From Telopea speciosissima (Eukaryota > Streptophyta > Magnoliopsida > Proteales > Proteaceae): a DNA stretch of 64,000 bases. Each line of letters starts with the position of its first letter. Position 1 is the stretch's first letter. The stretch lies in NCBI RefSeq assembly GCF_018873765.1, contig NC_057925.1, positions 47,709,010 to 47,773,009 of the forward strand. The letters are read 5' to 3'. The translations under genes were made by a program, and so were the position numbers. Of the stretch, positions 34,949-47,700 are shown piece by piece. The notes below the pieces were generated by a model, which was not told where the DNA came from, did not search any database, and saw nothing but the letters and a program-made list of their open reading frames with translations.

Positions 34949-35166
34949 TTCTTTTGACAGATAACGTACCTTCCCTTAAGAGATAATTTCATGGATAAAT
35001 GTTCTTCGGTGAACTTGGCTCCTCTATCTTTATACAATCTATGTGGAGACTGGTCCTGGCTTCTTTTGACAGATAATGCTGCTCGGTCTTCCATTGAGAA
35101 ATAATTTCATGGATAATGTGCTTAGGTGAACTTAGCTCCTCGTATCTCTCTGGAGACTTGTCTTGG
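34949..35166 (+). repeat. ~110-bp tandem duplication downstream of FRL
   Basis: Two neighbouring copies share CTTCTTTTGACAGATAA, AATAATTTCATGGATAA and AACTT(G/A)GCTCCTC at an offset of about 110 bp, in what is probably the FRL 3' UTR or just beyond it. Confidence 0.75.
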
Positions 35167-35589
35167 CTGTTAGCTTACCATATTAATAGAAAATCTATGA
35201 TTTCTTTTTTGTCTATTATTAGTCTGCCTGCGGCTCTTGGTCCAGTATGTGGGGAATCTGCGCCGCATAAAATTTAGTGCAACTCAACTTTTGAAGTTTG
35301 AACTTCTGATGGATGTCCAATATTATGGATCATTGATAGTATTTGGACCATATGCAAAATATAGTGTAATTGTTGGTCCCTAGATTCTATTTGAATCTCA
35401 CAGGCTAGGAAACCTGTTGCTTCCTTGTTTGTAAATATGGAAGTCATGTTTACTTTCAAACTCGTATATATTGCTATGTGGAAGGGTAAGTTGGTTTGTG
35501 GTGTTAGTAGTTGTAAATACAGGATTGTGTTGTGTTATTGCGCAGTTCACTTTTTGTTAGACAAGAAAGGAAAATGAAGGAGAAAAATA

Positions 35590-35817
35590 ACCCCAAGGGT
35601 TAGCGCAGCTGGCTTGGAGGGGACATGAGACTCCGCTTCAGGAAGTGAAGTCTCGTGATCAAACCTTCGTAGCTGCATAATTTCTTGGGGCCACTCGCCT
35701 GAGGCTCACTAGGGTCCAGAAGCTCCCGGTTCATGCGTGGCGTGGGGTTATGTACGAGCCCAGGGGGGATTTAGTCGGCCTAAAGTCGGATACCCCTCGT
35801 CTCCCAAAAAAAAAAAT
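35590..35817 (+). mobile_element. tRNA-derived SINE with TSD
   Basis: The A box GGTTAGCGCAGCTGG (about 35598) and B box TGATCAAACCT (about 35657) are followed by a body with GGGGTTATGTACGAGCCCAG and a poly-A tail ending near 35817. GGAGAAAAATA before it (35579-35589) and GGAGAAAATAT after it are an imperfect TSD. The length of about 230 bp is typical for plant SINEs. Confidence 0.82.
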
Positions 35818-36071
35818 GGAGAAAATATTTAGAGAGAGGGGGGAGGAAAAAAAGAAAATGAGTTTGTGTCAGTTTTTACTTTAGAAAATGGAATCATAAA
35901 CCATTTTTCTCAAGGATCATTGGTATCATACTAAGTCCTAGTTTCTTGTCAATAAGATCCATTGTACATCTTTGACTCTTCAAGTTTCAGTTCTGTAATG
36001 TGAAGTGGAAGTCTCAAAGTTTGTTCAAAATTAAAAAATAGAAATAAAAAAAAAGAAAGCAGTTTTCTTTA
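35818..36071. other. Spacer between SINE and MITE cluster
   Basis: No gene or repeat is recognised beyond the SINE target duplication at its left end. Confidence 0.4.
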
Positions 36072-36205
36072 CGGGAGTGTGGCTTATGTAAGCACTCCCA
36101 TGAGTTTATCTCTCTCCTCCTTAAAATAAGGTGGCAGAGGTGTCTTTTCACATGGGGAAGAGAGAGATAGACTCATGGGAGTGTTGGTGTAGGCCACACT
36201 CCCGG
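36072..36205. mobile_element. Foldback MITE with ~45-bp arms
   Basis: The left arm begins CGGGAGTGTGGCTTATGTAA and continues through ACTCCCATGAGTTTATCTCT. The inverted right arm begins CCGGGAGTGTGGCCTACACC and continues through ACTCCCATGAGTCTATCTCT. The arms cover about two thirds of the element. Confidence 0.85.
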
Positions 36206-36319
36206 ACAGAGATTTTTTTCTCTAAAAATAATAACTACAAATTTTTCGCTAATATAAAATCAAAATACATGTGTTGGGTGTGCATTTTTTAAATACATTT
36301 TAGGTTAAGAATTATATTC

Positions 36320-36500
36320 AAAAAAATCTTATCAAACATAGCTTTAGTCTTCCATCCATGATCTTGAACATGTGGACATATTATTTATTTGTGGGTTCCG
36401 AGCATCCCACTCCTGAAGATCTCCACTCTAAGTTGTGGTTAAAGAGAATGAAATATATGGCTTTAGTTTGAAAGCATTTGAATTCAAATAATGGACATTT
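36320..36500. repeat. Partial copy of the Tourist-like MITE interior
   Basis: Text such as ATTATTTATTTGTGGGTTCC, then AGCATCCCACTCCTGAAGAT, follows the order of the element at 23820-24158. No matching pair of ends was found. Confidence 0.5.
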
Positions 36501-36605
36501 TAATTAAGGCTGCATTTGGTATGATCATTTGAAATGTATGGACCTAGAAAGCATTTCAAGAATGTACAGATGAATTCTAAGTTGAAGGTATAGTTTCAGT
36601 CATGT

Positions 36606-36751
36606 GATCCTCTGCTGCTGGGCAGCCGTGCAGCTTCACATAGGCATGGATGAAATGACTGCCCCACTTGCTGCCCAGGCACCCTGCCTGGGTTGGGTTC
36701 ATGCCCTCTCTGAGTGAGGCCGCACACATGGCTGCCCGGCAGCAGAGGATC
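36606..36751. mobile_element. MITE with 25-bp near-perfect TIRs
   Basis: Left GATCCTCTGCTGCTGGGCAG followed by CCGTG; inverted right GATCCTCTGCTGCCGGGCAG followed by CCATG, with two mismatches in 25. The interior is GC-rich. No TSD could be assigned. Confidence 0.88.
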
Positions 36752-37564
36752 GAAATTGTCTTTATTATCCACTAGAATGCATACTAAGAGCAGTCTTATT
36801 TTCAGTTTCCAACAGTTTTCTTGTTCAGGGATTTAGTCCCATTTCATTGAGCAATGACATCTACTCTGATTACAATTTGCATGCTTTTTAATTTTTAAGG
36901 TGACTTATTATGGTCCCAATGGTGTGGTATTTTTTTGAATGTCACAAGGCATGTATTATGCCATGTGGATAGATGATGTGTCCATTTCGACCTTACGATA
37001 CAGATGGCATAATCTAGATTACCCAAATACCTATCAAATTTAAGAATCTAATTCAATCAAATACCTTTATTGTATTAGCATGCATACTATGTATTTCCTT
37101 ATATATTTACCTGTACTCTAGGCAATACTGTGCACTCTTTCAGCTCTGGCCACTTGAGTTAGTATTAAACAGTTAAGATTTAAAAAATCATAATAATAAA
37201 TGATTCGACTTGAGATTTCCAAAAACATCACACTGGTAAGCCTGAGTCCTTGGCTCGATGACCAATGTGTTGAAGTGAGCTGGTTTAGGGTTGGGTTTTT
37301 TGCTTAGTCAAATTCAGACCCAAGCTCAGGATTTGTAACAGCAGCTTGGGTTGAACCTACCTCGGCTAGATGGAAACCATCCCGCATACATTCCTAGTCC
37401 TGATTTGATTTTTTTTTTTTTTGGGTAAAAAACAAATTTACAAATTCAAAAAGTGAAAAATTAATCACTCTATGTTCCTAGCTATCAATTTCGGTTTAAA
37501 AAAAAACACCTATTACCGTTGCTAATTCAGTTGGGATCCATGAATCTAAAGAATTTTTTTCTTG

Positions 37565-37722
37565 TCAGGTTCCCTGCCCCATCTGGCTGTCCGGTTCCTC
37601 TTATAAAGGGATGGAAATAACAACTTAATAACTCCTGGGCAGTGTGTTCGGGCAGAGGGTTAGATCGTCATTTTTGCCCCTTATAGGAAGAACTGGATCA
37701 CTGTATCGGACAGGGAACCTGA
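37565..37722. mobile_element. MITE with TCAGGTTCCCTG ends
   Basis: Left TCAGGTTCCCTGCCCC and inverted right TCAGGTTCCCTGTCC. The interior includes GGGCAGAGGGTTAGATCGTC. Short but clean TIRs; no TSD called. Confidence 0.78.
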
Positions 37723-39999
37723 GAGGATAATGATCCTGAATCTAACTGCTCTAGAATTGGACCGCTCGATTATTTGCACTTTTTTCAAAAGCCAAGACCG
37801 ATAGTTTCATTTGGTTGGCTTTGATTTTATTCAGTTTCTGTTCAATCCCGGCCCACGATTGACACCCTTAATGAATACGAAAGTTTCAAAAATTTCTCTC
37901 TCCCTCTCATATTCAATTCCCCCCCCCCCCTTCCACACACACACACATATATAATGATAAACCAAGATCTCCCAAGGCCAAGAAAGATGATGTTGTTTGT
38001 TCATCCACTCCTCAAGATTTATGCAATAAAGTTCACACCTCTGCCCTCTGGCATCTAATTTCCATTGTATTCTGCAATCCTTGTTCCACCTCCCTTGTTT
38101 ATGTTTCTTGAGTACATCATGCATGATCAAAATCTGTATAAGTGGAGACAAATTTCTTATAAATGATTAAAACAGATTCCCAAGCAGCCTTCCCGGTTAG
38201 AGGGTTAAAGTTATCATAAAAAATCAAAAGAGAATGATTCTCAATGAATAGTTGCTAGTATGCCTCAACTGACAGAGAGAGAAAGAGAAACAGAATCTTG
38301 AGAAGGAATAATGGTCTCAACCAAAGAGAACATTGTAAAAGGGGAATGAAGAAAGGCAACTTGACTATGAACCATCCATAGAAAATAAAATGTGAACATT
38401 ATGATAGAAAACCTGGTGGACTTTTTGAAATTTCGATTTAGATGGAGTATTTAGCATTGACTCAAGAAGTGAGGTTGAAGGTAATTACTACGCAAGCCCA
38501 ATGGTCTTGTAGTCCAACTACTCTTAGATAAAGACGAGATAAAAAGATTCCATCTCTTTATGACAAATGTGTTGGGATTTCACGCGGTAGGCAGAAAAAA
38601 AATAGTTTCACATCGGATATGAATAGAGATATAGGTGGGTTAATAGGTACTTGGGCACTCTCTCCTTAATGGCTAGCTTTTGAAGATGAATTCTACCTAG
38701 GTTCGATTCCGTGTGTTCACATCATATTTTCATAGAAGCAAATCGAGAAGAATTAGTATTCAATAAATATCGGGTCGCAATTCGGGTAGAAAAAGAGCAT
38801 GTTTTAGAACACGCACTTATGGCAGATTTGTCTCCACTTTTAGTTGTCTATAAAGATTTGAATTTATTTAAAGGAATTAAAATTGGTAGACCAACTCCAG
38901 AATCACTTATCTAAAATTGGTAGATCAATTCTAGAAATAATCAAGGATACCTTAAGCTAGGGGTGCCCTTAAGACCACACTTGAGATTGGTCAGTGATCG
39001 GTCAATGGGTTGGTTTCAATCTTTAATCAGTCTTAGTCGATCGATTTATTATTATTTTTTTGTCTTTTTTAGATAATCGATCTTTAATTAGTTAGGTTGT
39101 ACTCTTCAATCAAGTTGGAGCAAGACCGATCGATTATTAAAAAATTTCAGAAGTTTGAAAACTAAAAATCAAATTGTTTATTAAACATTGGGTTCAATTT
39201 TGTTCTTAATCGATCAGGTTCAGATAATATGCATTAGAACTACAAAATAGTAAGTCTGCAATATTGTCCTTAAAAAAGCCCTACATATTACAACATCTAA
39301 GGGTGTTATTCGGTTCGATTTGATGCAAGATTTTTTGGGTGAAATTGAAACCAAACAATTTAATAAAAAGTTTTAGATAGTGAAATTGAAACTGTTTTTA
39401 AATGGGTTTGATTTAAACAATTTTATTATGTTTTATAAATTTTTAATCAAATGTCTTCTTTTCCTTTTAATTTTTTATTAAAATGGATATAAAGTTAATA
39501 TTAAAATAAATTGTTTATTATTATATATTTTCTTTTAATAATTATCAAGTTATAGTATTTTATATGTTTTCAAGTTTTTTTTATTGAAATTGATGTAAAA
39601 ACTTAAGATTGACTTAACTTATTATGTATATATTAATTGGTTTACTTGAACAATTTACTATCGAATTAAAACGATTCTTTTTTGTTAAATCATTTAACTA
39701 AATGGTCTCAATTTTGAAATCAAAATCGAACAATTTATTAAATGATTTCACAAATTTCAGTCTAAATGGCTTGATTTGATTTCAATCAACGATTTTAAAT
39801 TGGTTTTGACACCCTTACCTATATCTAGCCTTAACTGCTAAGTACTTGATAGACCCAGAAATAAACGAATTTCTCTAGCAACCTTACCCGTAATGTACAT
39901 TGGACATGGTTTTAGAAATTCATATCGGATTGACCCTATCAATATCAACTATGATTATACCAATGTGTTAGCCAATACTGATACCTAACACACTCGTAA
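37723..39999. other. Intergenic; LTR-like stretch and an unassigned open frame
   Basis: Positions about 38568-38720 (GTTGGGATTTCACGCGGTAG, then TTTCACATCGGATATGAATA and a GGTTCGATTCCG end) look like a plant LTR or TRIM terminal repeat, but no partner was found. The frame at 38711-38914 (67 codons, with RVAIRVEKEHVLEHALMADL) is protein-like and unassigned. The rest, about 39000-39990, is AT-rich without features. Confidence 0.35.
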
Positions 40000-41330
40000 C
40001 CATAGTTAGTAAGTTCGGGTACGACAATAATGCGGGAATAGATATGTATGACAATTAATTGGCCCATAAGGCAATAATATGTTTCAAAAAATCTGGTGCA
40101 ATAAAACGCGTACGGTAATGATACGGTACGTGTTTAATATGTGTTTTAATACGATTGCTCTGTAAAAATCCAGGAGCAAAAAATACGGGTTTATCCTAGT
40201 AAAAATCAAGGAGCAACTGTTTTTTGTTTTTTTGTTTTTGCAACTAAATTCTAATCTCTCATGCCTTCATGAACACTTAAAACCAATATGAAATCATTTC
40301 TCATTCTTTTAGATCTCTACATCTAAATATTAATTAAGTTTAACCATGTCTATCAAAACAAATGTTGATTGGTAATCCATCAACCACAATCTATCATAGC
40401 AAATAAAAGCATGTATCAATCAAAACCCTGCTAGAGCTACATAGGCTGCATTCATTTTTGCAAGTCAAGAACCAGATCACTTCTTATTGACTATACTACA
40501 TAGCCAAACAATTGATTGCAAACTGATGCAACTTGGAAGAGCCAAGGTAGGTATTGGTGTCAGCCAGTAAATATCCAACATTATCATGGATCAAGCACTA
40601 GGGTCAGAATCCAAAGGTTTTTTTCGTAAAAGATCCAAAAAGTTATAGCTAGCACTTGAAATACCTAACAACCTATGCTCTTTCTCAAAGTGAGTCCAGG
40701 TTTGGTTTCCAAATTCTATTTGAATTGTTTGTTATGTGCGATGGTGGAAGTCCAAACCTTATTGGACTCTCGATATTCTCTAGTACAGATTTGGAACAAG
40801 CTTTTATAGTTCTTTAGGATGCTACACTCTCAGGGAATACCAAATCGAGAAGGAAATGAAGGAGTTTGATTCTATTAGGAAGCTGGGATTTCATGTTTGT
40901 GAGTAACCCTCCATCAAGAAATGATAAAACCATGAATAAAAAACAACTAACATAGAGAAAAAACAAAAAACCTTAGTTCGTGAAGAATTGTAGATCTATA
41001 TAAATCTTATCAACACAAAACACAAAGGCAGCGTTTGGTAAATGTCTGAACGGTGTTCTGAACCCCTTTTTCGTTCTTTTAGAACAAAAAAAAAGGATTT
41101 TATGTTTGGCTTGCCGGTTCGTTCTTTTGTTCTTTAAGAATGAACCGGAGGGAATCTTGACTAAAAGAACGTTCTTTACAAACCGATTTGGAGATGGTCT
41201 GCAAAGAACAAAGAACGCAAGAGTCACGATTTTCGATCAAAATCGAGCAACCCTCGAATACAACCACAACCTCAAAACGCAGTGGCCAGATCTGGGGAAA
41301 GGAAGAGGAGGAGGACTTGCAGGTCGATCT

Positions 41331-41363
41331 CCTCTCTCTCTCTCTCTCTCTCTCGCTTCCTCT
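41331..41363. repeat. (CT)n microsatellite
   Basis: A run of TCTCTC repeats inside the Harbinger-like element. Confidence 0.9.
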
Positions 41364-43405
41364 CTCTGCTCTCTCTACCTTTCACTCTCCCGGTTTTGTT
41401 CTCTCTCTCGCTCGTTTGTTGGAATCCAAAGATCTGACTCTGGTTTTTTCTCCTTATCTCAGGATTTGGATCGACAACCTGAAGGATTCTGCTACAGTGA
41501 TCAATCATGTCTAGCACGACCTTCTCTGCAAGTGAAGTGTGAAGTTGACTCCTTTATCTCGGGCTTTGGAGCAATGCCTTGAAGGATTTGGCTACTGTGA
41601 AGGCTTTGGAGCAATACCTTGAAGGTGACTCCTTTTCCAAACTATTTTTGTTTCCAAAACCTGCGATCTTTGGATTTCTGTTTATTCTTCCCTTTAATCT
41701 ATTTTTTCCCCAATCTGTAAAACTGCAAACCTACGATCTTTGGATTTCTAGATTTCCAAAACCGCTTTTGTGTATTTTTTTTTTTTTTGCTTTCTTTTTG
41801 CTGGGCTGAAGCTAATGGGAGCTTCCTCTATGTGGATTCAAGAATCTTTAGAAGCTAAGGAAGCCGCAACCTGCCTGTCTCTCTCTCTCTCTCAAAATTT
41901 TTCATTTCTGTTTTGTTAAAACTCTTTTCTCTTTTCTCATTTCTGTGTACATATCCATGTATTGTTTTCATTCCATAGAGATCCATTGCTCTTGGAGACA
42001 CTAGCTTTGGTTGTAGCGATATCTAAGGCCTTTTCACGAATTATCAATTAAAGTAAAATTGTTAAATATACTGCTTTTGATATACTACCTTTTGATCAAG
42101 CTTTTAGCTATAAGCTTTGGTTGTAGCGATTAAGATCCAAGGCCTTTTGATATACTGCTTTTGAAGGAAACAGATGAACCCAAACAAAGAAACAGTCTTT
42201 TTACAAAACTATGTTAAATATACTGCTTTTGATCAAGCTTTTAGCTAGCTTTGTGCCTTTGTGTGATTATAGAAATGGATTTGAAGATCTTTCATTCAAT
42301 TTTATTCTTGAGTGTTTCAGACAAAGGGGGAGTTGAGCTTCTACTTCCCTAACCCAAGTTGAGGATGAAACACTAGATAAATTGTAGGTAACAGAGAAGG
42401 AAACAGATGAACCCAAACAAAGAAAAACAGGGGATCTGAGACATCTCAAGTGATATAATATGGACAGGGGGTAAGACAGTAAGAAATCCTATTTTTAAAG
42501 AAAAACCAAGGTTAAACTTGTTTGATATGATGCCAATCTCTTCTGGGTTGATTTTACCCGTTTGAATACCATGCACTTAAACCATGGTATCAAAAAGTGG
42601 AGGACTAAGAGAGAAAGAGATAGAGAGAAATTATGGTGGGAAAGAGATAGAGATCCAAGCCAAAAATTCTGCACTATAGCCCTTTCTGGTCTCTTGTTTA
42701 CCCTCATTCACTTGGGGTAGCCAACCACGGGCAAGGGTGACTGAGCATATATATATAGATGTAGAGGGTGGTAGAGGGGTTAAGAGTAATGGATAGGCTG
42801 CAGGTCGGGTTAAGAGGTGGAAATTTACTTTTTTTGGGGGAATCGGAAAGAAGTTTGAAGTAGAGAAATTTAAGTGATTATAGGTTAAGATTATGGGAGT
42901 GATAAAAATTTCCTTTTTTAGAATTAGAATCCAAAACAATCATAGCTTAAATTGCATGTTATTGCTTGTTGTTCCTGATGTTCACTGCTGCTATTATATG
43001 CTTGGTTTACAATTTTAATTTTCAATCTTATTTATAGAAATATCAGCATTTATGGCCTTACGGATGTATTTCAGTTCTTCATCAACTCTTTTTGCACTTA
43101 AGGAATACTATATTCTAGATTATAGATTCATACCTTCTCTCAAACAAGAGAAAGAAATGTCAAATTATTTGTATTTATAAATAGTTATTCACGATATGCT
43201 CCCTTGATATGGGTGTTTTCATTTCTTTAATTGCCAGTTAGGCTTTTGACTGTCCATTAAAAACACATTTTATGTAAAGATGCTTTCATACATCCCTTCC
43301 TTTGTTAGTCAGCCTTGATGTTGGTAATGGATCAGTAGAGCCTTATGCATAGCATGTGTATGTCATCTTCTTTTTAATATTGTTTGTTATCTATATTCAG
43401 ATTTT

Positions 43406-43615
43406 ATGGCTACTGCAGCAAAATCAAAAGGAAAAGCAAAAGTAGGGCCTGTCTCTTGGTCCAACAATGAGACTGCCATACTAGTTAGGTTCATGGTAGA
43501 GAATGTAAGGTCTGGCAATAAGAGTGCAATTACATCAGCAGAGAATCAAGCCAAGATGTTCAAAGACATCCTTAAAGGTCTTACCAAGCTAGACCTGAAG
43601 AAAGAAGAAGATTAA
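43406..43615 (+). CDS. Small MYB/SANT-like protein fragment of the Harbinger-like element
   Basis: This 69-codon frame encodes KGKAKVGPVSWSNNETAILV, then RFMVENVRSGNKSAITSAEN and a Lys-rich end. The W-x(n)-F-x-E-x-V-R-x-GN pattern resembles the start of the Myb/SANT-like domain (Myb_DNA-bind_3) in the second protein of PIF/Harbinger elements and in the host proteins derived from it. It lacks the later helices and the long C-terminal part, so it is either a truncated protein or the first exon of one. An AG before the ATG could be a splice acceptor. Placement between Harbinger-type ends supports the reading; the domain call is from pattern only. Confidence 0.5.
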   Translation: MATAAKSKGKAKVGPVSWSNNETAILVRFMVENVRSGNKSAITSAENQAKMFKDILKGLTKLDLKKEED

Positions 43616-44000
43616 TACAAGCTTTAAGTGTTAAAGTTGTAATAATTGTTTTAATTAACTATAACATACTATATTTTAATTTATGGTAAGGTTGGTTATG
43701 GATTTTATATTTAAAATTATTTTAATATGTTTTTATAAGATATTTTTAATTTAAGTTTGTTATGTAAGACACATTTTATTTTATTTTATTTTCTTGTATG
43801 GATGACATTATTGTAATTAATATTAAATACCGTTCAGAACAGGTTTTACCAAACATCATTTCTGTTCTGAACGACGTTCTTGAGACCGTTACCAAACAGT
43901 CATTTTTGGTCTCAGAACGCCGTTCTAAACAAAGAACGCAAAAGAACGTTCTAAACAAAGAACGCCCGTTCTTTGTTCAGACATTTACCAAACGTAGCCT

Positions 44001-44022
44001 AAGAGAGAGAGAGAGAGAGAGA
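44001..44022. repeat. (GA)n microsatellite
   Basis: A short AGAGAG run directly abuts the right end of the Harbinger-like element. Confidence 0.9.
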
Positions 44023-44799
44023 GGGGTGGATTTGATGGATATGGACTAGGACTAGAGTCTTTAGGTTGATAAGAGACCTAGAGTGCTCTACCTAACTATG
44101 AGAGTAGATGGTTTGCTAGAATTTGAATCTTCGGGTTTCAGGTTTGGAGGTTTTCTCATCGACTTTTGGGTTTTTAGGTTTTAGGTTTTTTTCTAAAAAA
44201 GAAATTAAAACTCATAAATTTGTTAATATACGATTAATACGACAATTAATATGTAATTAATACGACAATTAATACGCATATAGTATTGTGTTTCTTCAAA
44301 ATCGCATATAAAATTAGACTACTTTATAAAATATGATAATAATCAATTTATTGATTCATACGATCACATACGTGTATTAATACGACAATCAATACACGAA
44401 CTTTCTAACTATACTCGTGATTTGACCAAACTGATACAAGCGATACACATCGGTATCGGCAGCTACCGATATTATCACCGATCCCGGGAACAAAATCCAC
44501 GTTTTTGTATTAATTCACATCGGCAGGGTACAAAACGGGGAGTTTTCAGTCAAACGGGATAAGAGTTGGAGATAATTTTGCCAGATGATCACTTTAATCA
44601 GTGACAGCGAGGAAGTACTGCTTCCTGTCAAGACTGACATGACTAAAATACAAAAAACACTCAACCAGAGAGAAAAATACCAAAAATGCCCTCATAAACA
44701 CAGATACGACGAGATCGCATCGACCATCGTTTTACTCTTCCGATCACAGAGAGACTTCTCTCCTCACCTCTGTCTTCTCACCTTATTCTGTACTCGATA

Positions 44800-47700
44800 A
44801 TGGATGAGAATGTGAAGTTTGAAGTGGAATATTCACGAATAGAGACTCATGAAGAAGGATCTGCTACTTCTGAGCTTCGATTTGAGGGTTGTAATGGAGA
44901 AAACGGGTTCGTTACGGGTTCTAGTATTGTATTTAATGGCGACTCTGCGATAGGAAGCGATTTTCCCGTGAGATCGGATTGCAGTATTTTCCCAACTGCC
45001 GGATCCAACGCTGCTGCTAGATATAAATTGATGTCACCGGCCAGACTTCCAATTTCGCGGTCGCCGTGTTTGACGATCCCTCCTGGCTTGAGCCCTACTA
45101 CTTTACTTGATTCCCCTGTTCTTCTATCCAACATGAAGGTTTGAGCTTTCCTTTAAAATTTTATACAATTTTAAACAAATTTTAATTTGGTAGTATTAGT
45201 GTTACTTGAAGAAGCCGTTTATACGTAATTGTTATGATCTAAAAGATTTAGATTTCTTACCAAAAAAATAAGAAAACAGATTTAGATTTCAATTTATCAA
45301 TTATTGCTATATCTCTAACGAACTCGTACCCCCACATATTCACAGAGACTGGCGTTTTTTTTTTTTGGGGTTAAATTCGAATCTTTCTCTTAGAGTACAT
45401 AAATTATCATCCTCGTTGTCATGGGGACGTAATCATACGCTGTCAGTGAAGCGAATCTCATCATACATTATTGAGGCTTCGTGTTCTTATTTCGTTTGTG
45501 CTCATTATATTGGAATCTTGTTGTGGTTATTGGTTAGGGATGTTATTATATTTTAGTTTCGTTTTCCTTTTGGGTGTGAACTGCAAAAGTTGGTGGATTT
45601 CAGCTGAGGCCATTAGTTAGATTCTGATGTTTGCTTTACGCTATTCTGTTTTGGTTCCTTTATGCCGGTATAGTATGATCTGACATTTTTAAATATCTGC
45701 CCTTTGTATTGACTTGCATTAAGAATCTGTCTCTCTCTTAAATCGACCACCTTTTCTTGTTCTGCAGGAAGTGTGGTTTTTCCACAGTATGCATCTTCCT
45801 TTTTCGGGGTTTTAGCTCTCCCTTGTGTCTTGGCCCAAGTCTGGTATTGTCTAAATAAAGGAAAAGGATGAATTTATATGGATAGGAATTGGTTATCCTA
45901 ATTGAAATACACGAGTAACAGATTTCATTTAGTAGGAGTATCTCAATACATGGGAGTGATCAAATAGGTATTGTGTATTATGTTTATAGGTCTTTCATCG
46001 TATTTGTCAGAAATCATCCGATGTATGTTGTTCAATCGGTTTTATTCCTCTGCCTTTGATTGCATATGGTGGATGGTCTTTTTTTTTGGTCCTTTTTCGT
46101 GGATTACTGTGTTAGTTCTTCTTATTGTCAGTGAACAGGATTTCTGACTGGCTTTTTGAGATGCCACCCTGCTGTTTCTCTATTTCTTTATTTTTTCTTT
46201 TTCCCTCATGTTTTTTGTAGATATTGTATTGATGTTAATGTTCCATTCAGTCTTCTGGTTATGGCACTCTTAGGTCCACAAAAGTGAATAAACCTGCTGA
46301 TTCCGTTTTTTACATCGCTGTATATCATCATGATTCAGTAGCCAAAAGAAAATCTCCCCAGTCAATAACTGTTATTTCCTTCACCTATTTGTTTTGCAGG
46401 TAGAGCCTTCCCCAACTACCGGTACCTTTTCCAAGCCTCAAATCATGCGTTCTTCTGTTCGTCCTGCCACAATCTCTTCTAAAACAGACACCACCAATGA
46501 AAATTCCAACAACGGAAGAACTTCTACTGACTTCGAGTTTAGACCCCATGCTAGAACAATCCCGGGTTCCAGCTTATCCTCATTGGGAACTTTGGTAACT
46601 GCCTATTTATTGTTTTGTTAATGAACAGAAGTTTGGGTGGTCGAATTTATATGCTGTTTTCTTCGAAACTATATTATCTTCAATTAATATGATTGAATGA
46701 TTGTTTTACATATCCTGCATCCAAAGAACATTTGTATATGATAATGTAGAGCAGGTAACTGTAAATGGCACAGGTTGTATAGTCTAGTAAAATTGCACAA
46801 TCTCAAACTTTTTTGGGTAAGAAAATTATTATGTCATACCTATCCCCCAACACCCCCCCCCCCCCAAAAAAAAGAGGAAAATTTATTAGGTCACAGCTCC
46901 ATATTTTGTCAGACCAGGACACTTTTTCTTTGGAGAGGGTGGTGGAGGCTGATTAGGAATGATATATGAAGTGGGAAATTAGAAAAATGAATCATGTTTC
47001 CATTTTGCAAAAGCTATGAGATTTATAAACCTTGTACTTGCTCTTAGAGTCAATTATTTGGATCTAACTGCTAATTTGGCATGATGAATACAACATTAAA
47101 ATGTGGGAGTACAGATTAAAAATAAAATACAACATATGAAAGGAACATTTTTAGGTGACACGCTTGTACTTGGGGGGCCTAGAGTAATGTTGAAGATAAA
47201 TTAAATCAAGGTAGATGGAATAGAAAATATTTTTGAGAGATGCCTTTGCTTTTAGTGAAGTCTTCTCCTTGCATTAGTTACTAAGGTAGAAGGTGTCAAG
47301 GCCTTCTACTGCCTAGGTTGTGAGGCATAAGGTTAGGAGCTCTCCTGACTGATTTGAATATTATTGTTAGCATGATTGTTGCAGTTGATTTAGACATTAC
47401 GAGCTTGTCTGGTACTCTTGGAGGCCTGAGTCTTGAGGAGGGTAGTGGATGTGGTGGATATGGCTAGTACAGTGATGGCTCTTGATTCCCCATTGAGTTT
47501 AAGGGTCAAACACGAAGTGGGTCATCTTTTGTGGAGAGCATCTTCTCTTCCTTGGTCCTTCTACAATATATGCTTGCCATAGTTATCAAGGTGTCACCTT
47601 GACACCTTGTTGGTGTCACTGTTGCCTTGATTTCCCCTCTTCAACGCCTAAAATCACCTAGATGCCGTGACAACTATTATATCTGCTCGACCAAGCAGTT

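Larger units (their letters stand above)
41027..43999 (+). mobile_element. Harbinger-like element, ~3 kb, nested in a family C element
   Basis: Left end GGCAGCGTTTGGTAAATGTC and inverted right end GGCTACGTTTGGTAAATGTC (two mismatches in 20) continue into longer, GTTCTGAAC/AGAACGTTC-rich subterminal regions at both ends. AAA on the left and TAA on the right are compatible with a mutated 3-bp TSD. The only protein found is a small MYB/SANT-like frame (43406-43615). A DDE transposase was not seen, so the element is probably non-autonomous. Local duplications (TTGTTAAATATACTGCTTTTG and AGCTTTGGTTGTAGCGAT, each at least twice) lie at about 42000-42250. Confidence 0.75.
40000..44414. mobile_element. 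TIR element of family C, interrupted by a Harbinger-like element
   Basis: The left end CCATAGTTAGTAAGTTCGGG and the inverted right end GTATAGTTAGAAAGTTCGTG flank AT-rich sequence rich in GTATTAATACGACAAT motifs, as in the copy at 19990-20699 but reversed. Flanks ACTCGTAA (39992-39999) and ACTCGTGA (44413-44420) could be an 8-bp duplication with one mismatch, but the right boundary is uncertain by two bases. The interior is split by the element at 41027-43999. Confidence 0.65.

Noticed and set aside
38711..38914. Frame with EKEHVLEHALMADLSPLLVV considered as organellar DNA insertion or retroelement gene.
   Set aside because: I could not match it to any plastid, mitochondrial or retroelement protein; left as unassigned, not called.
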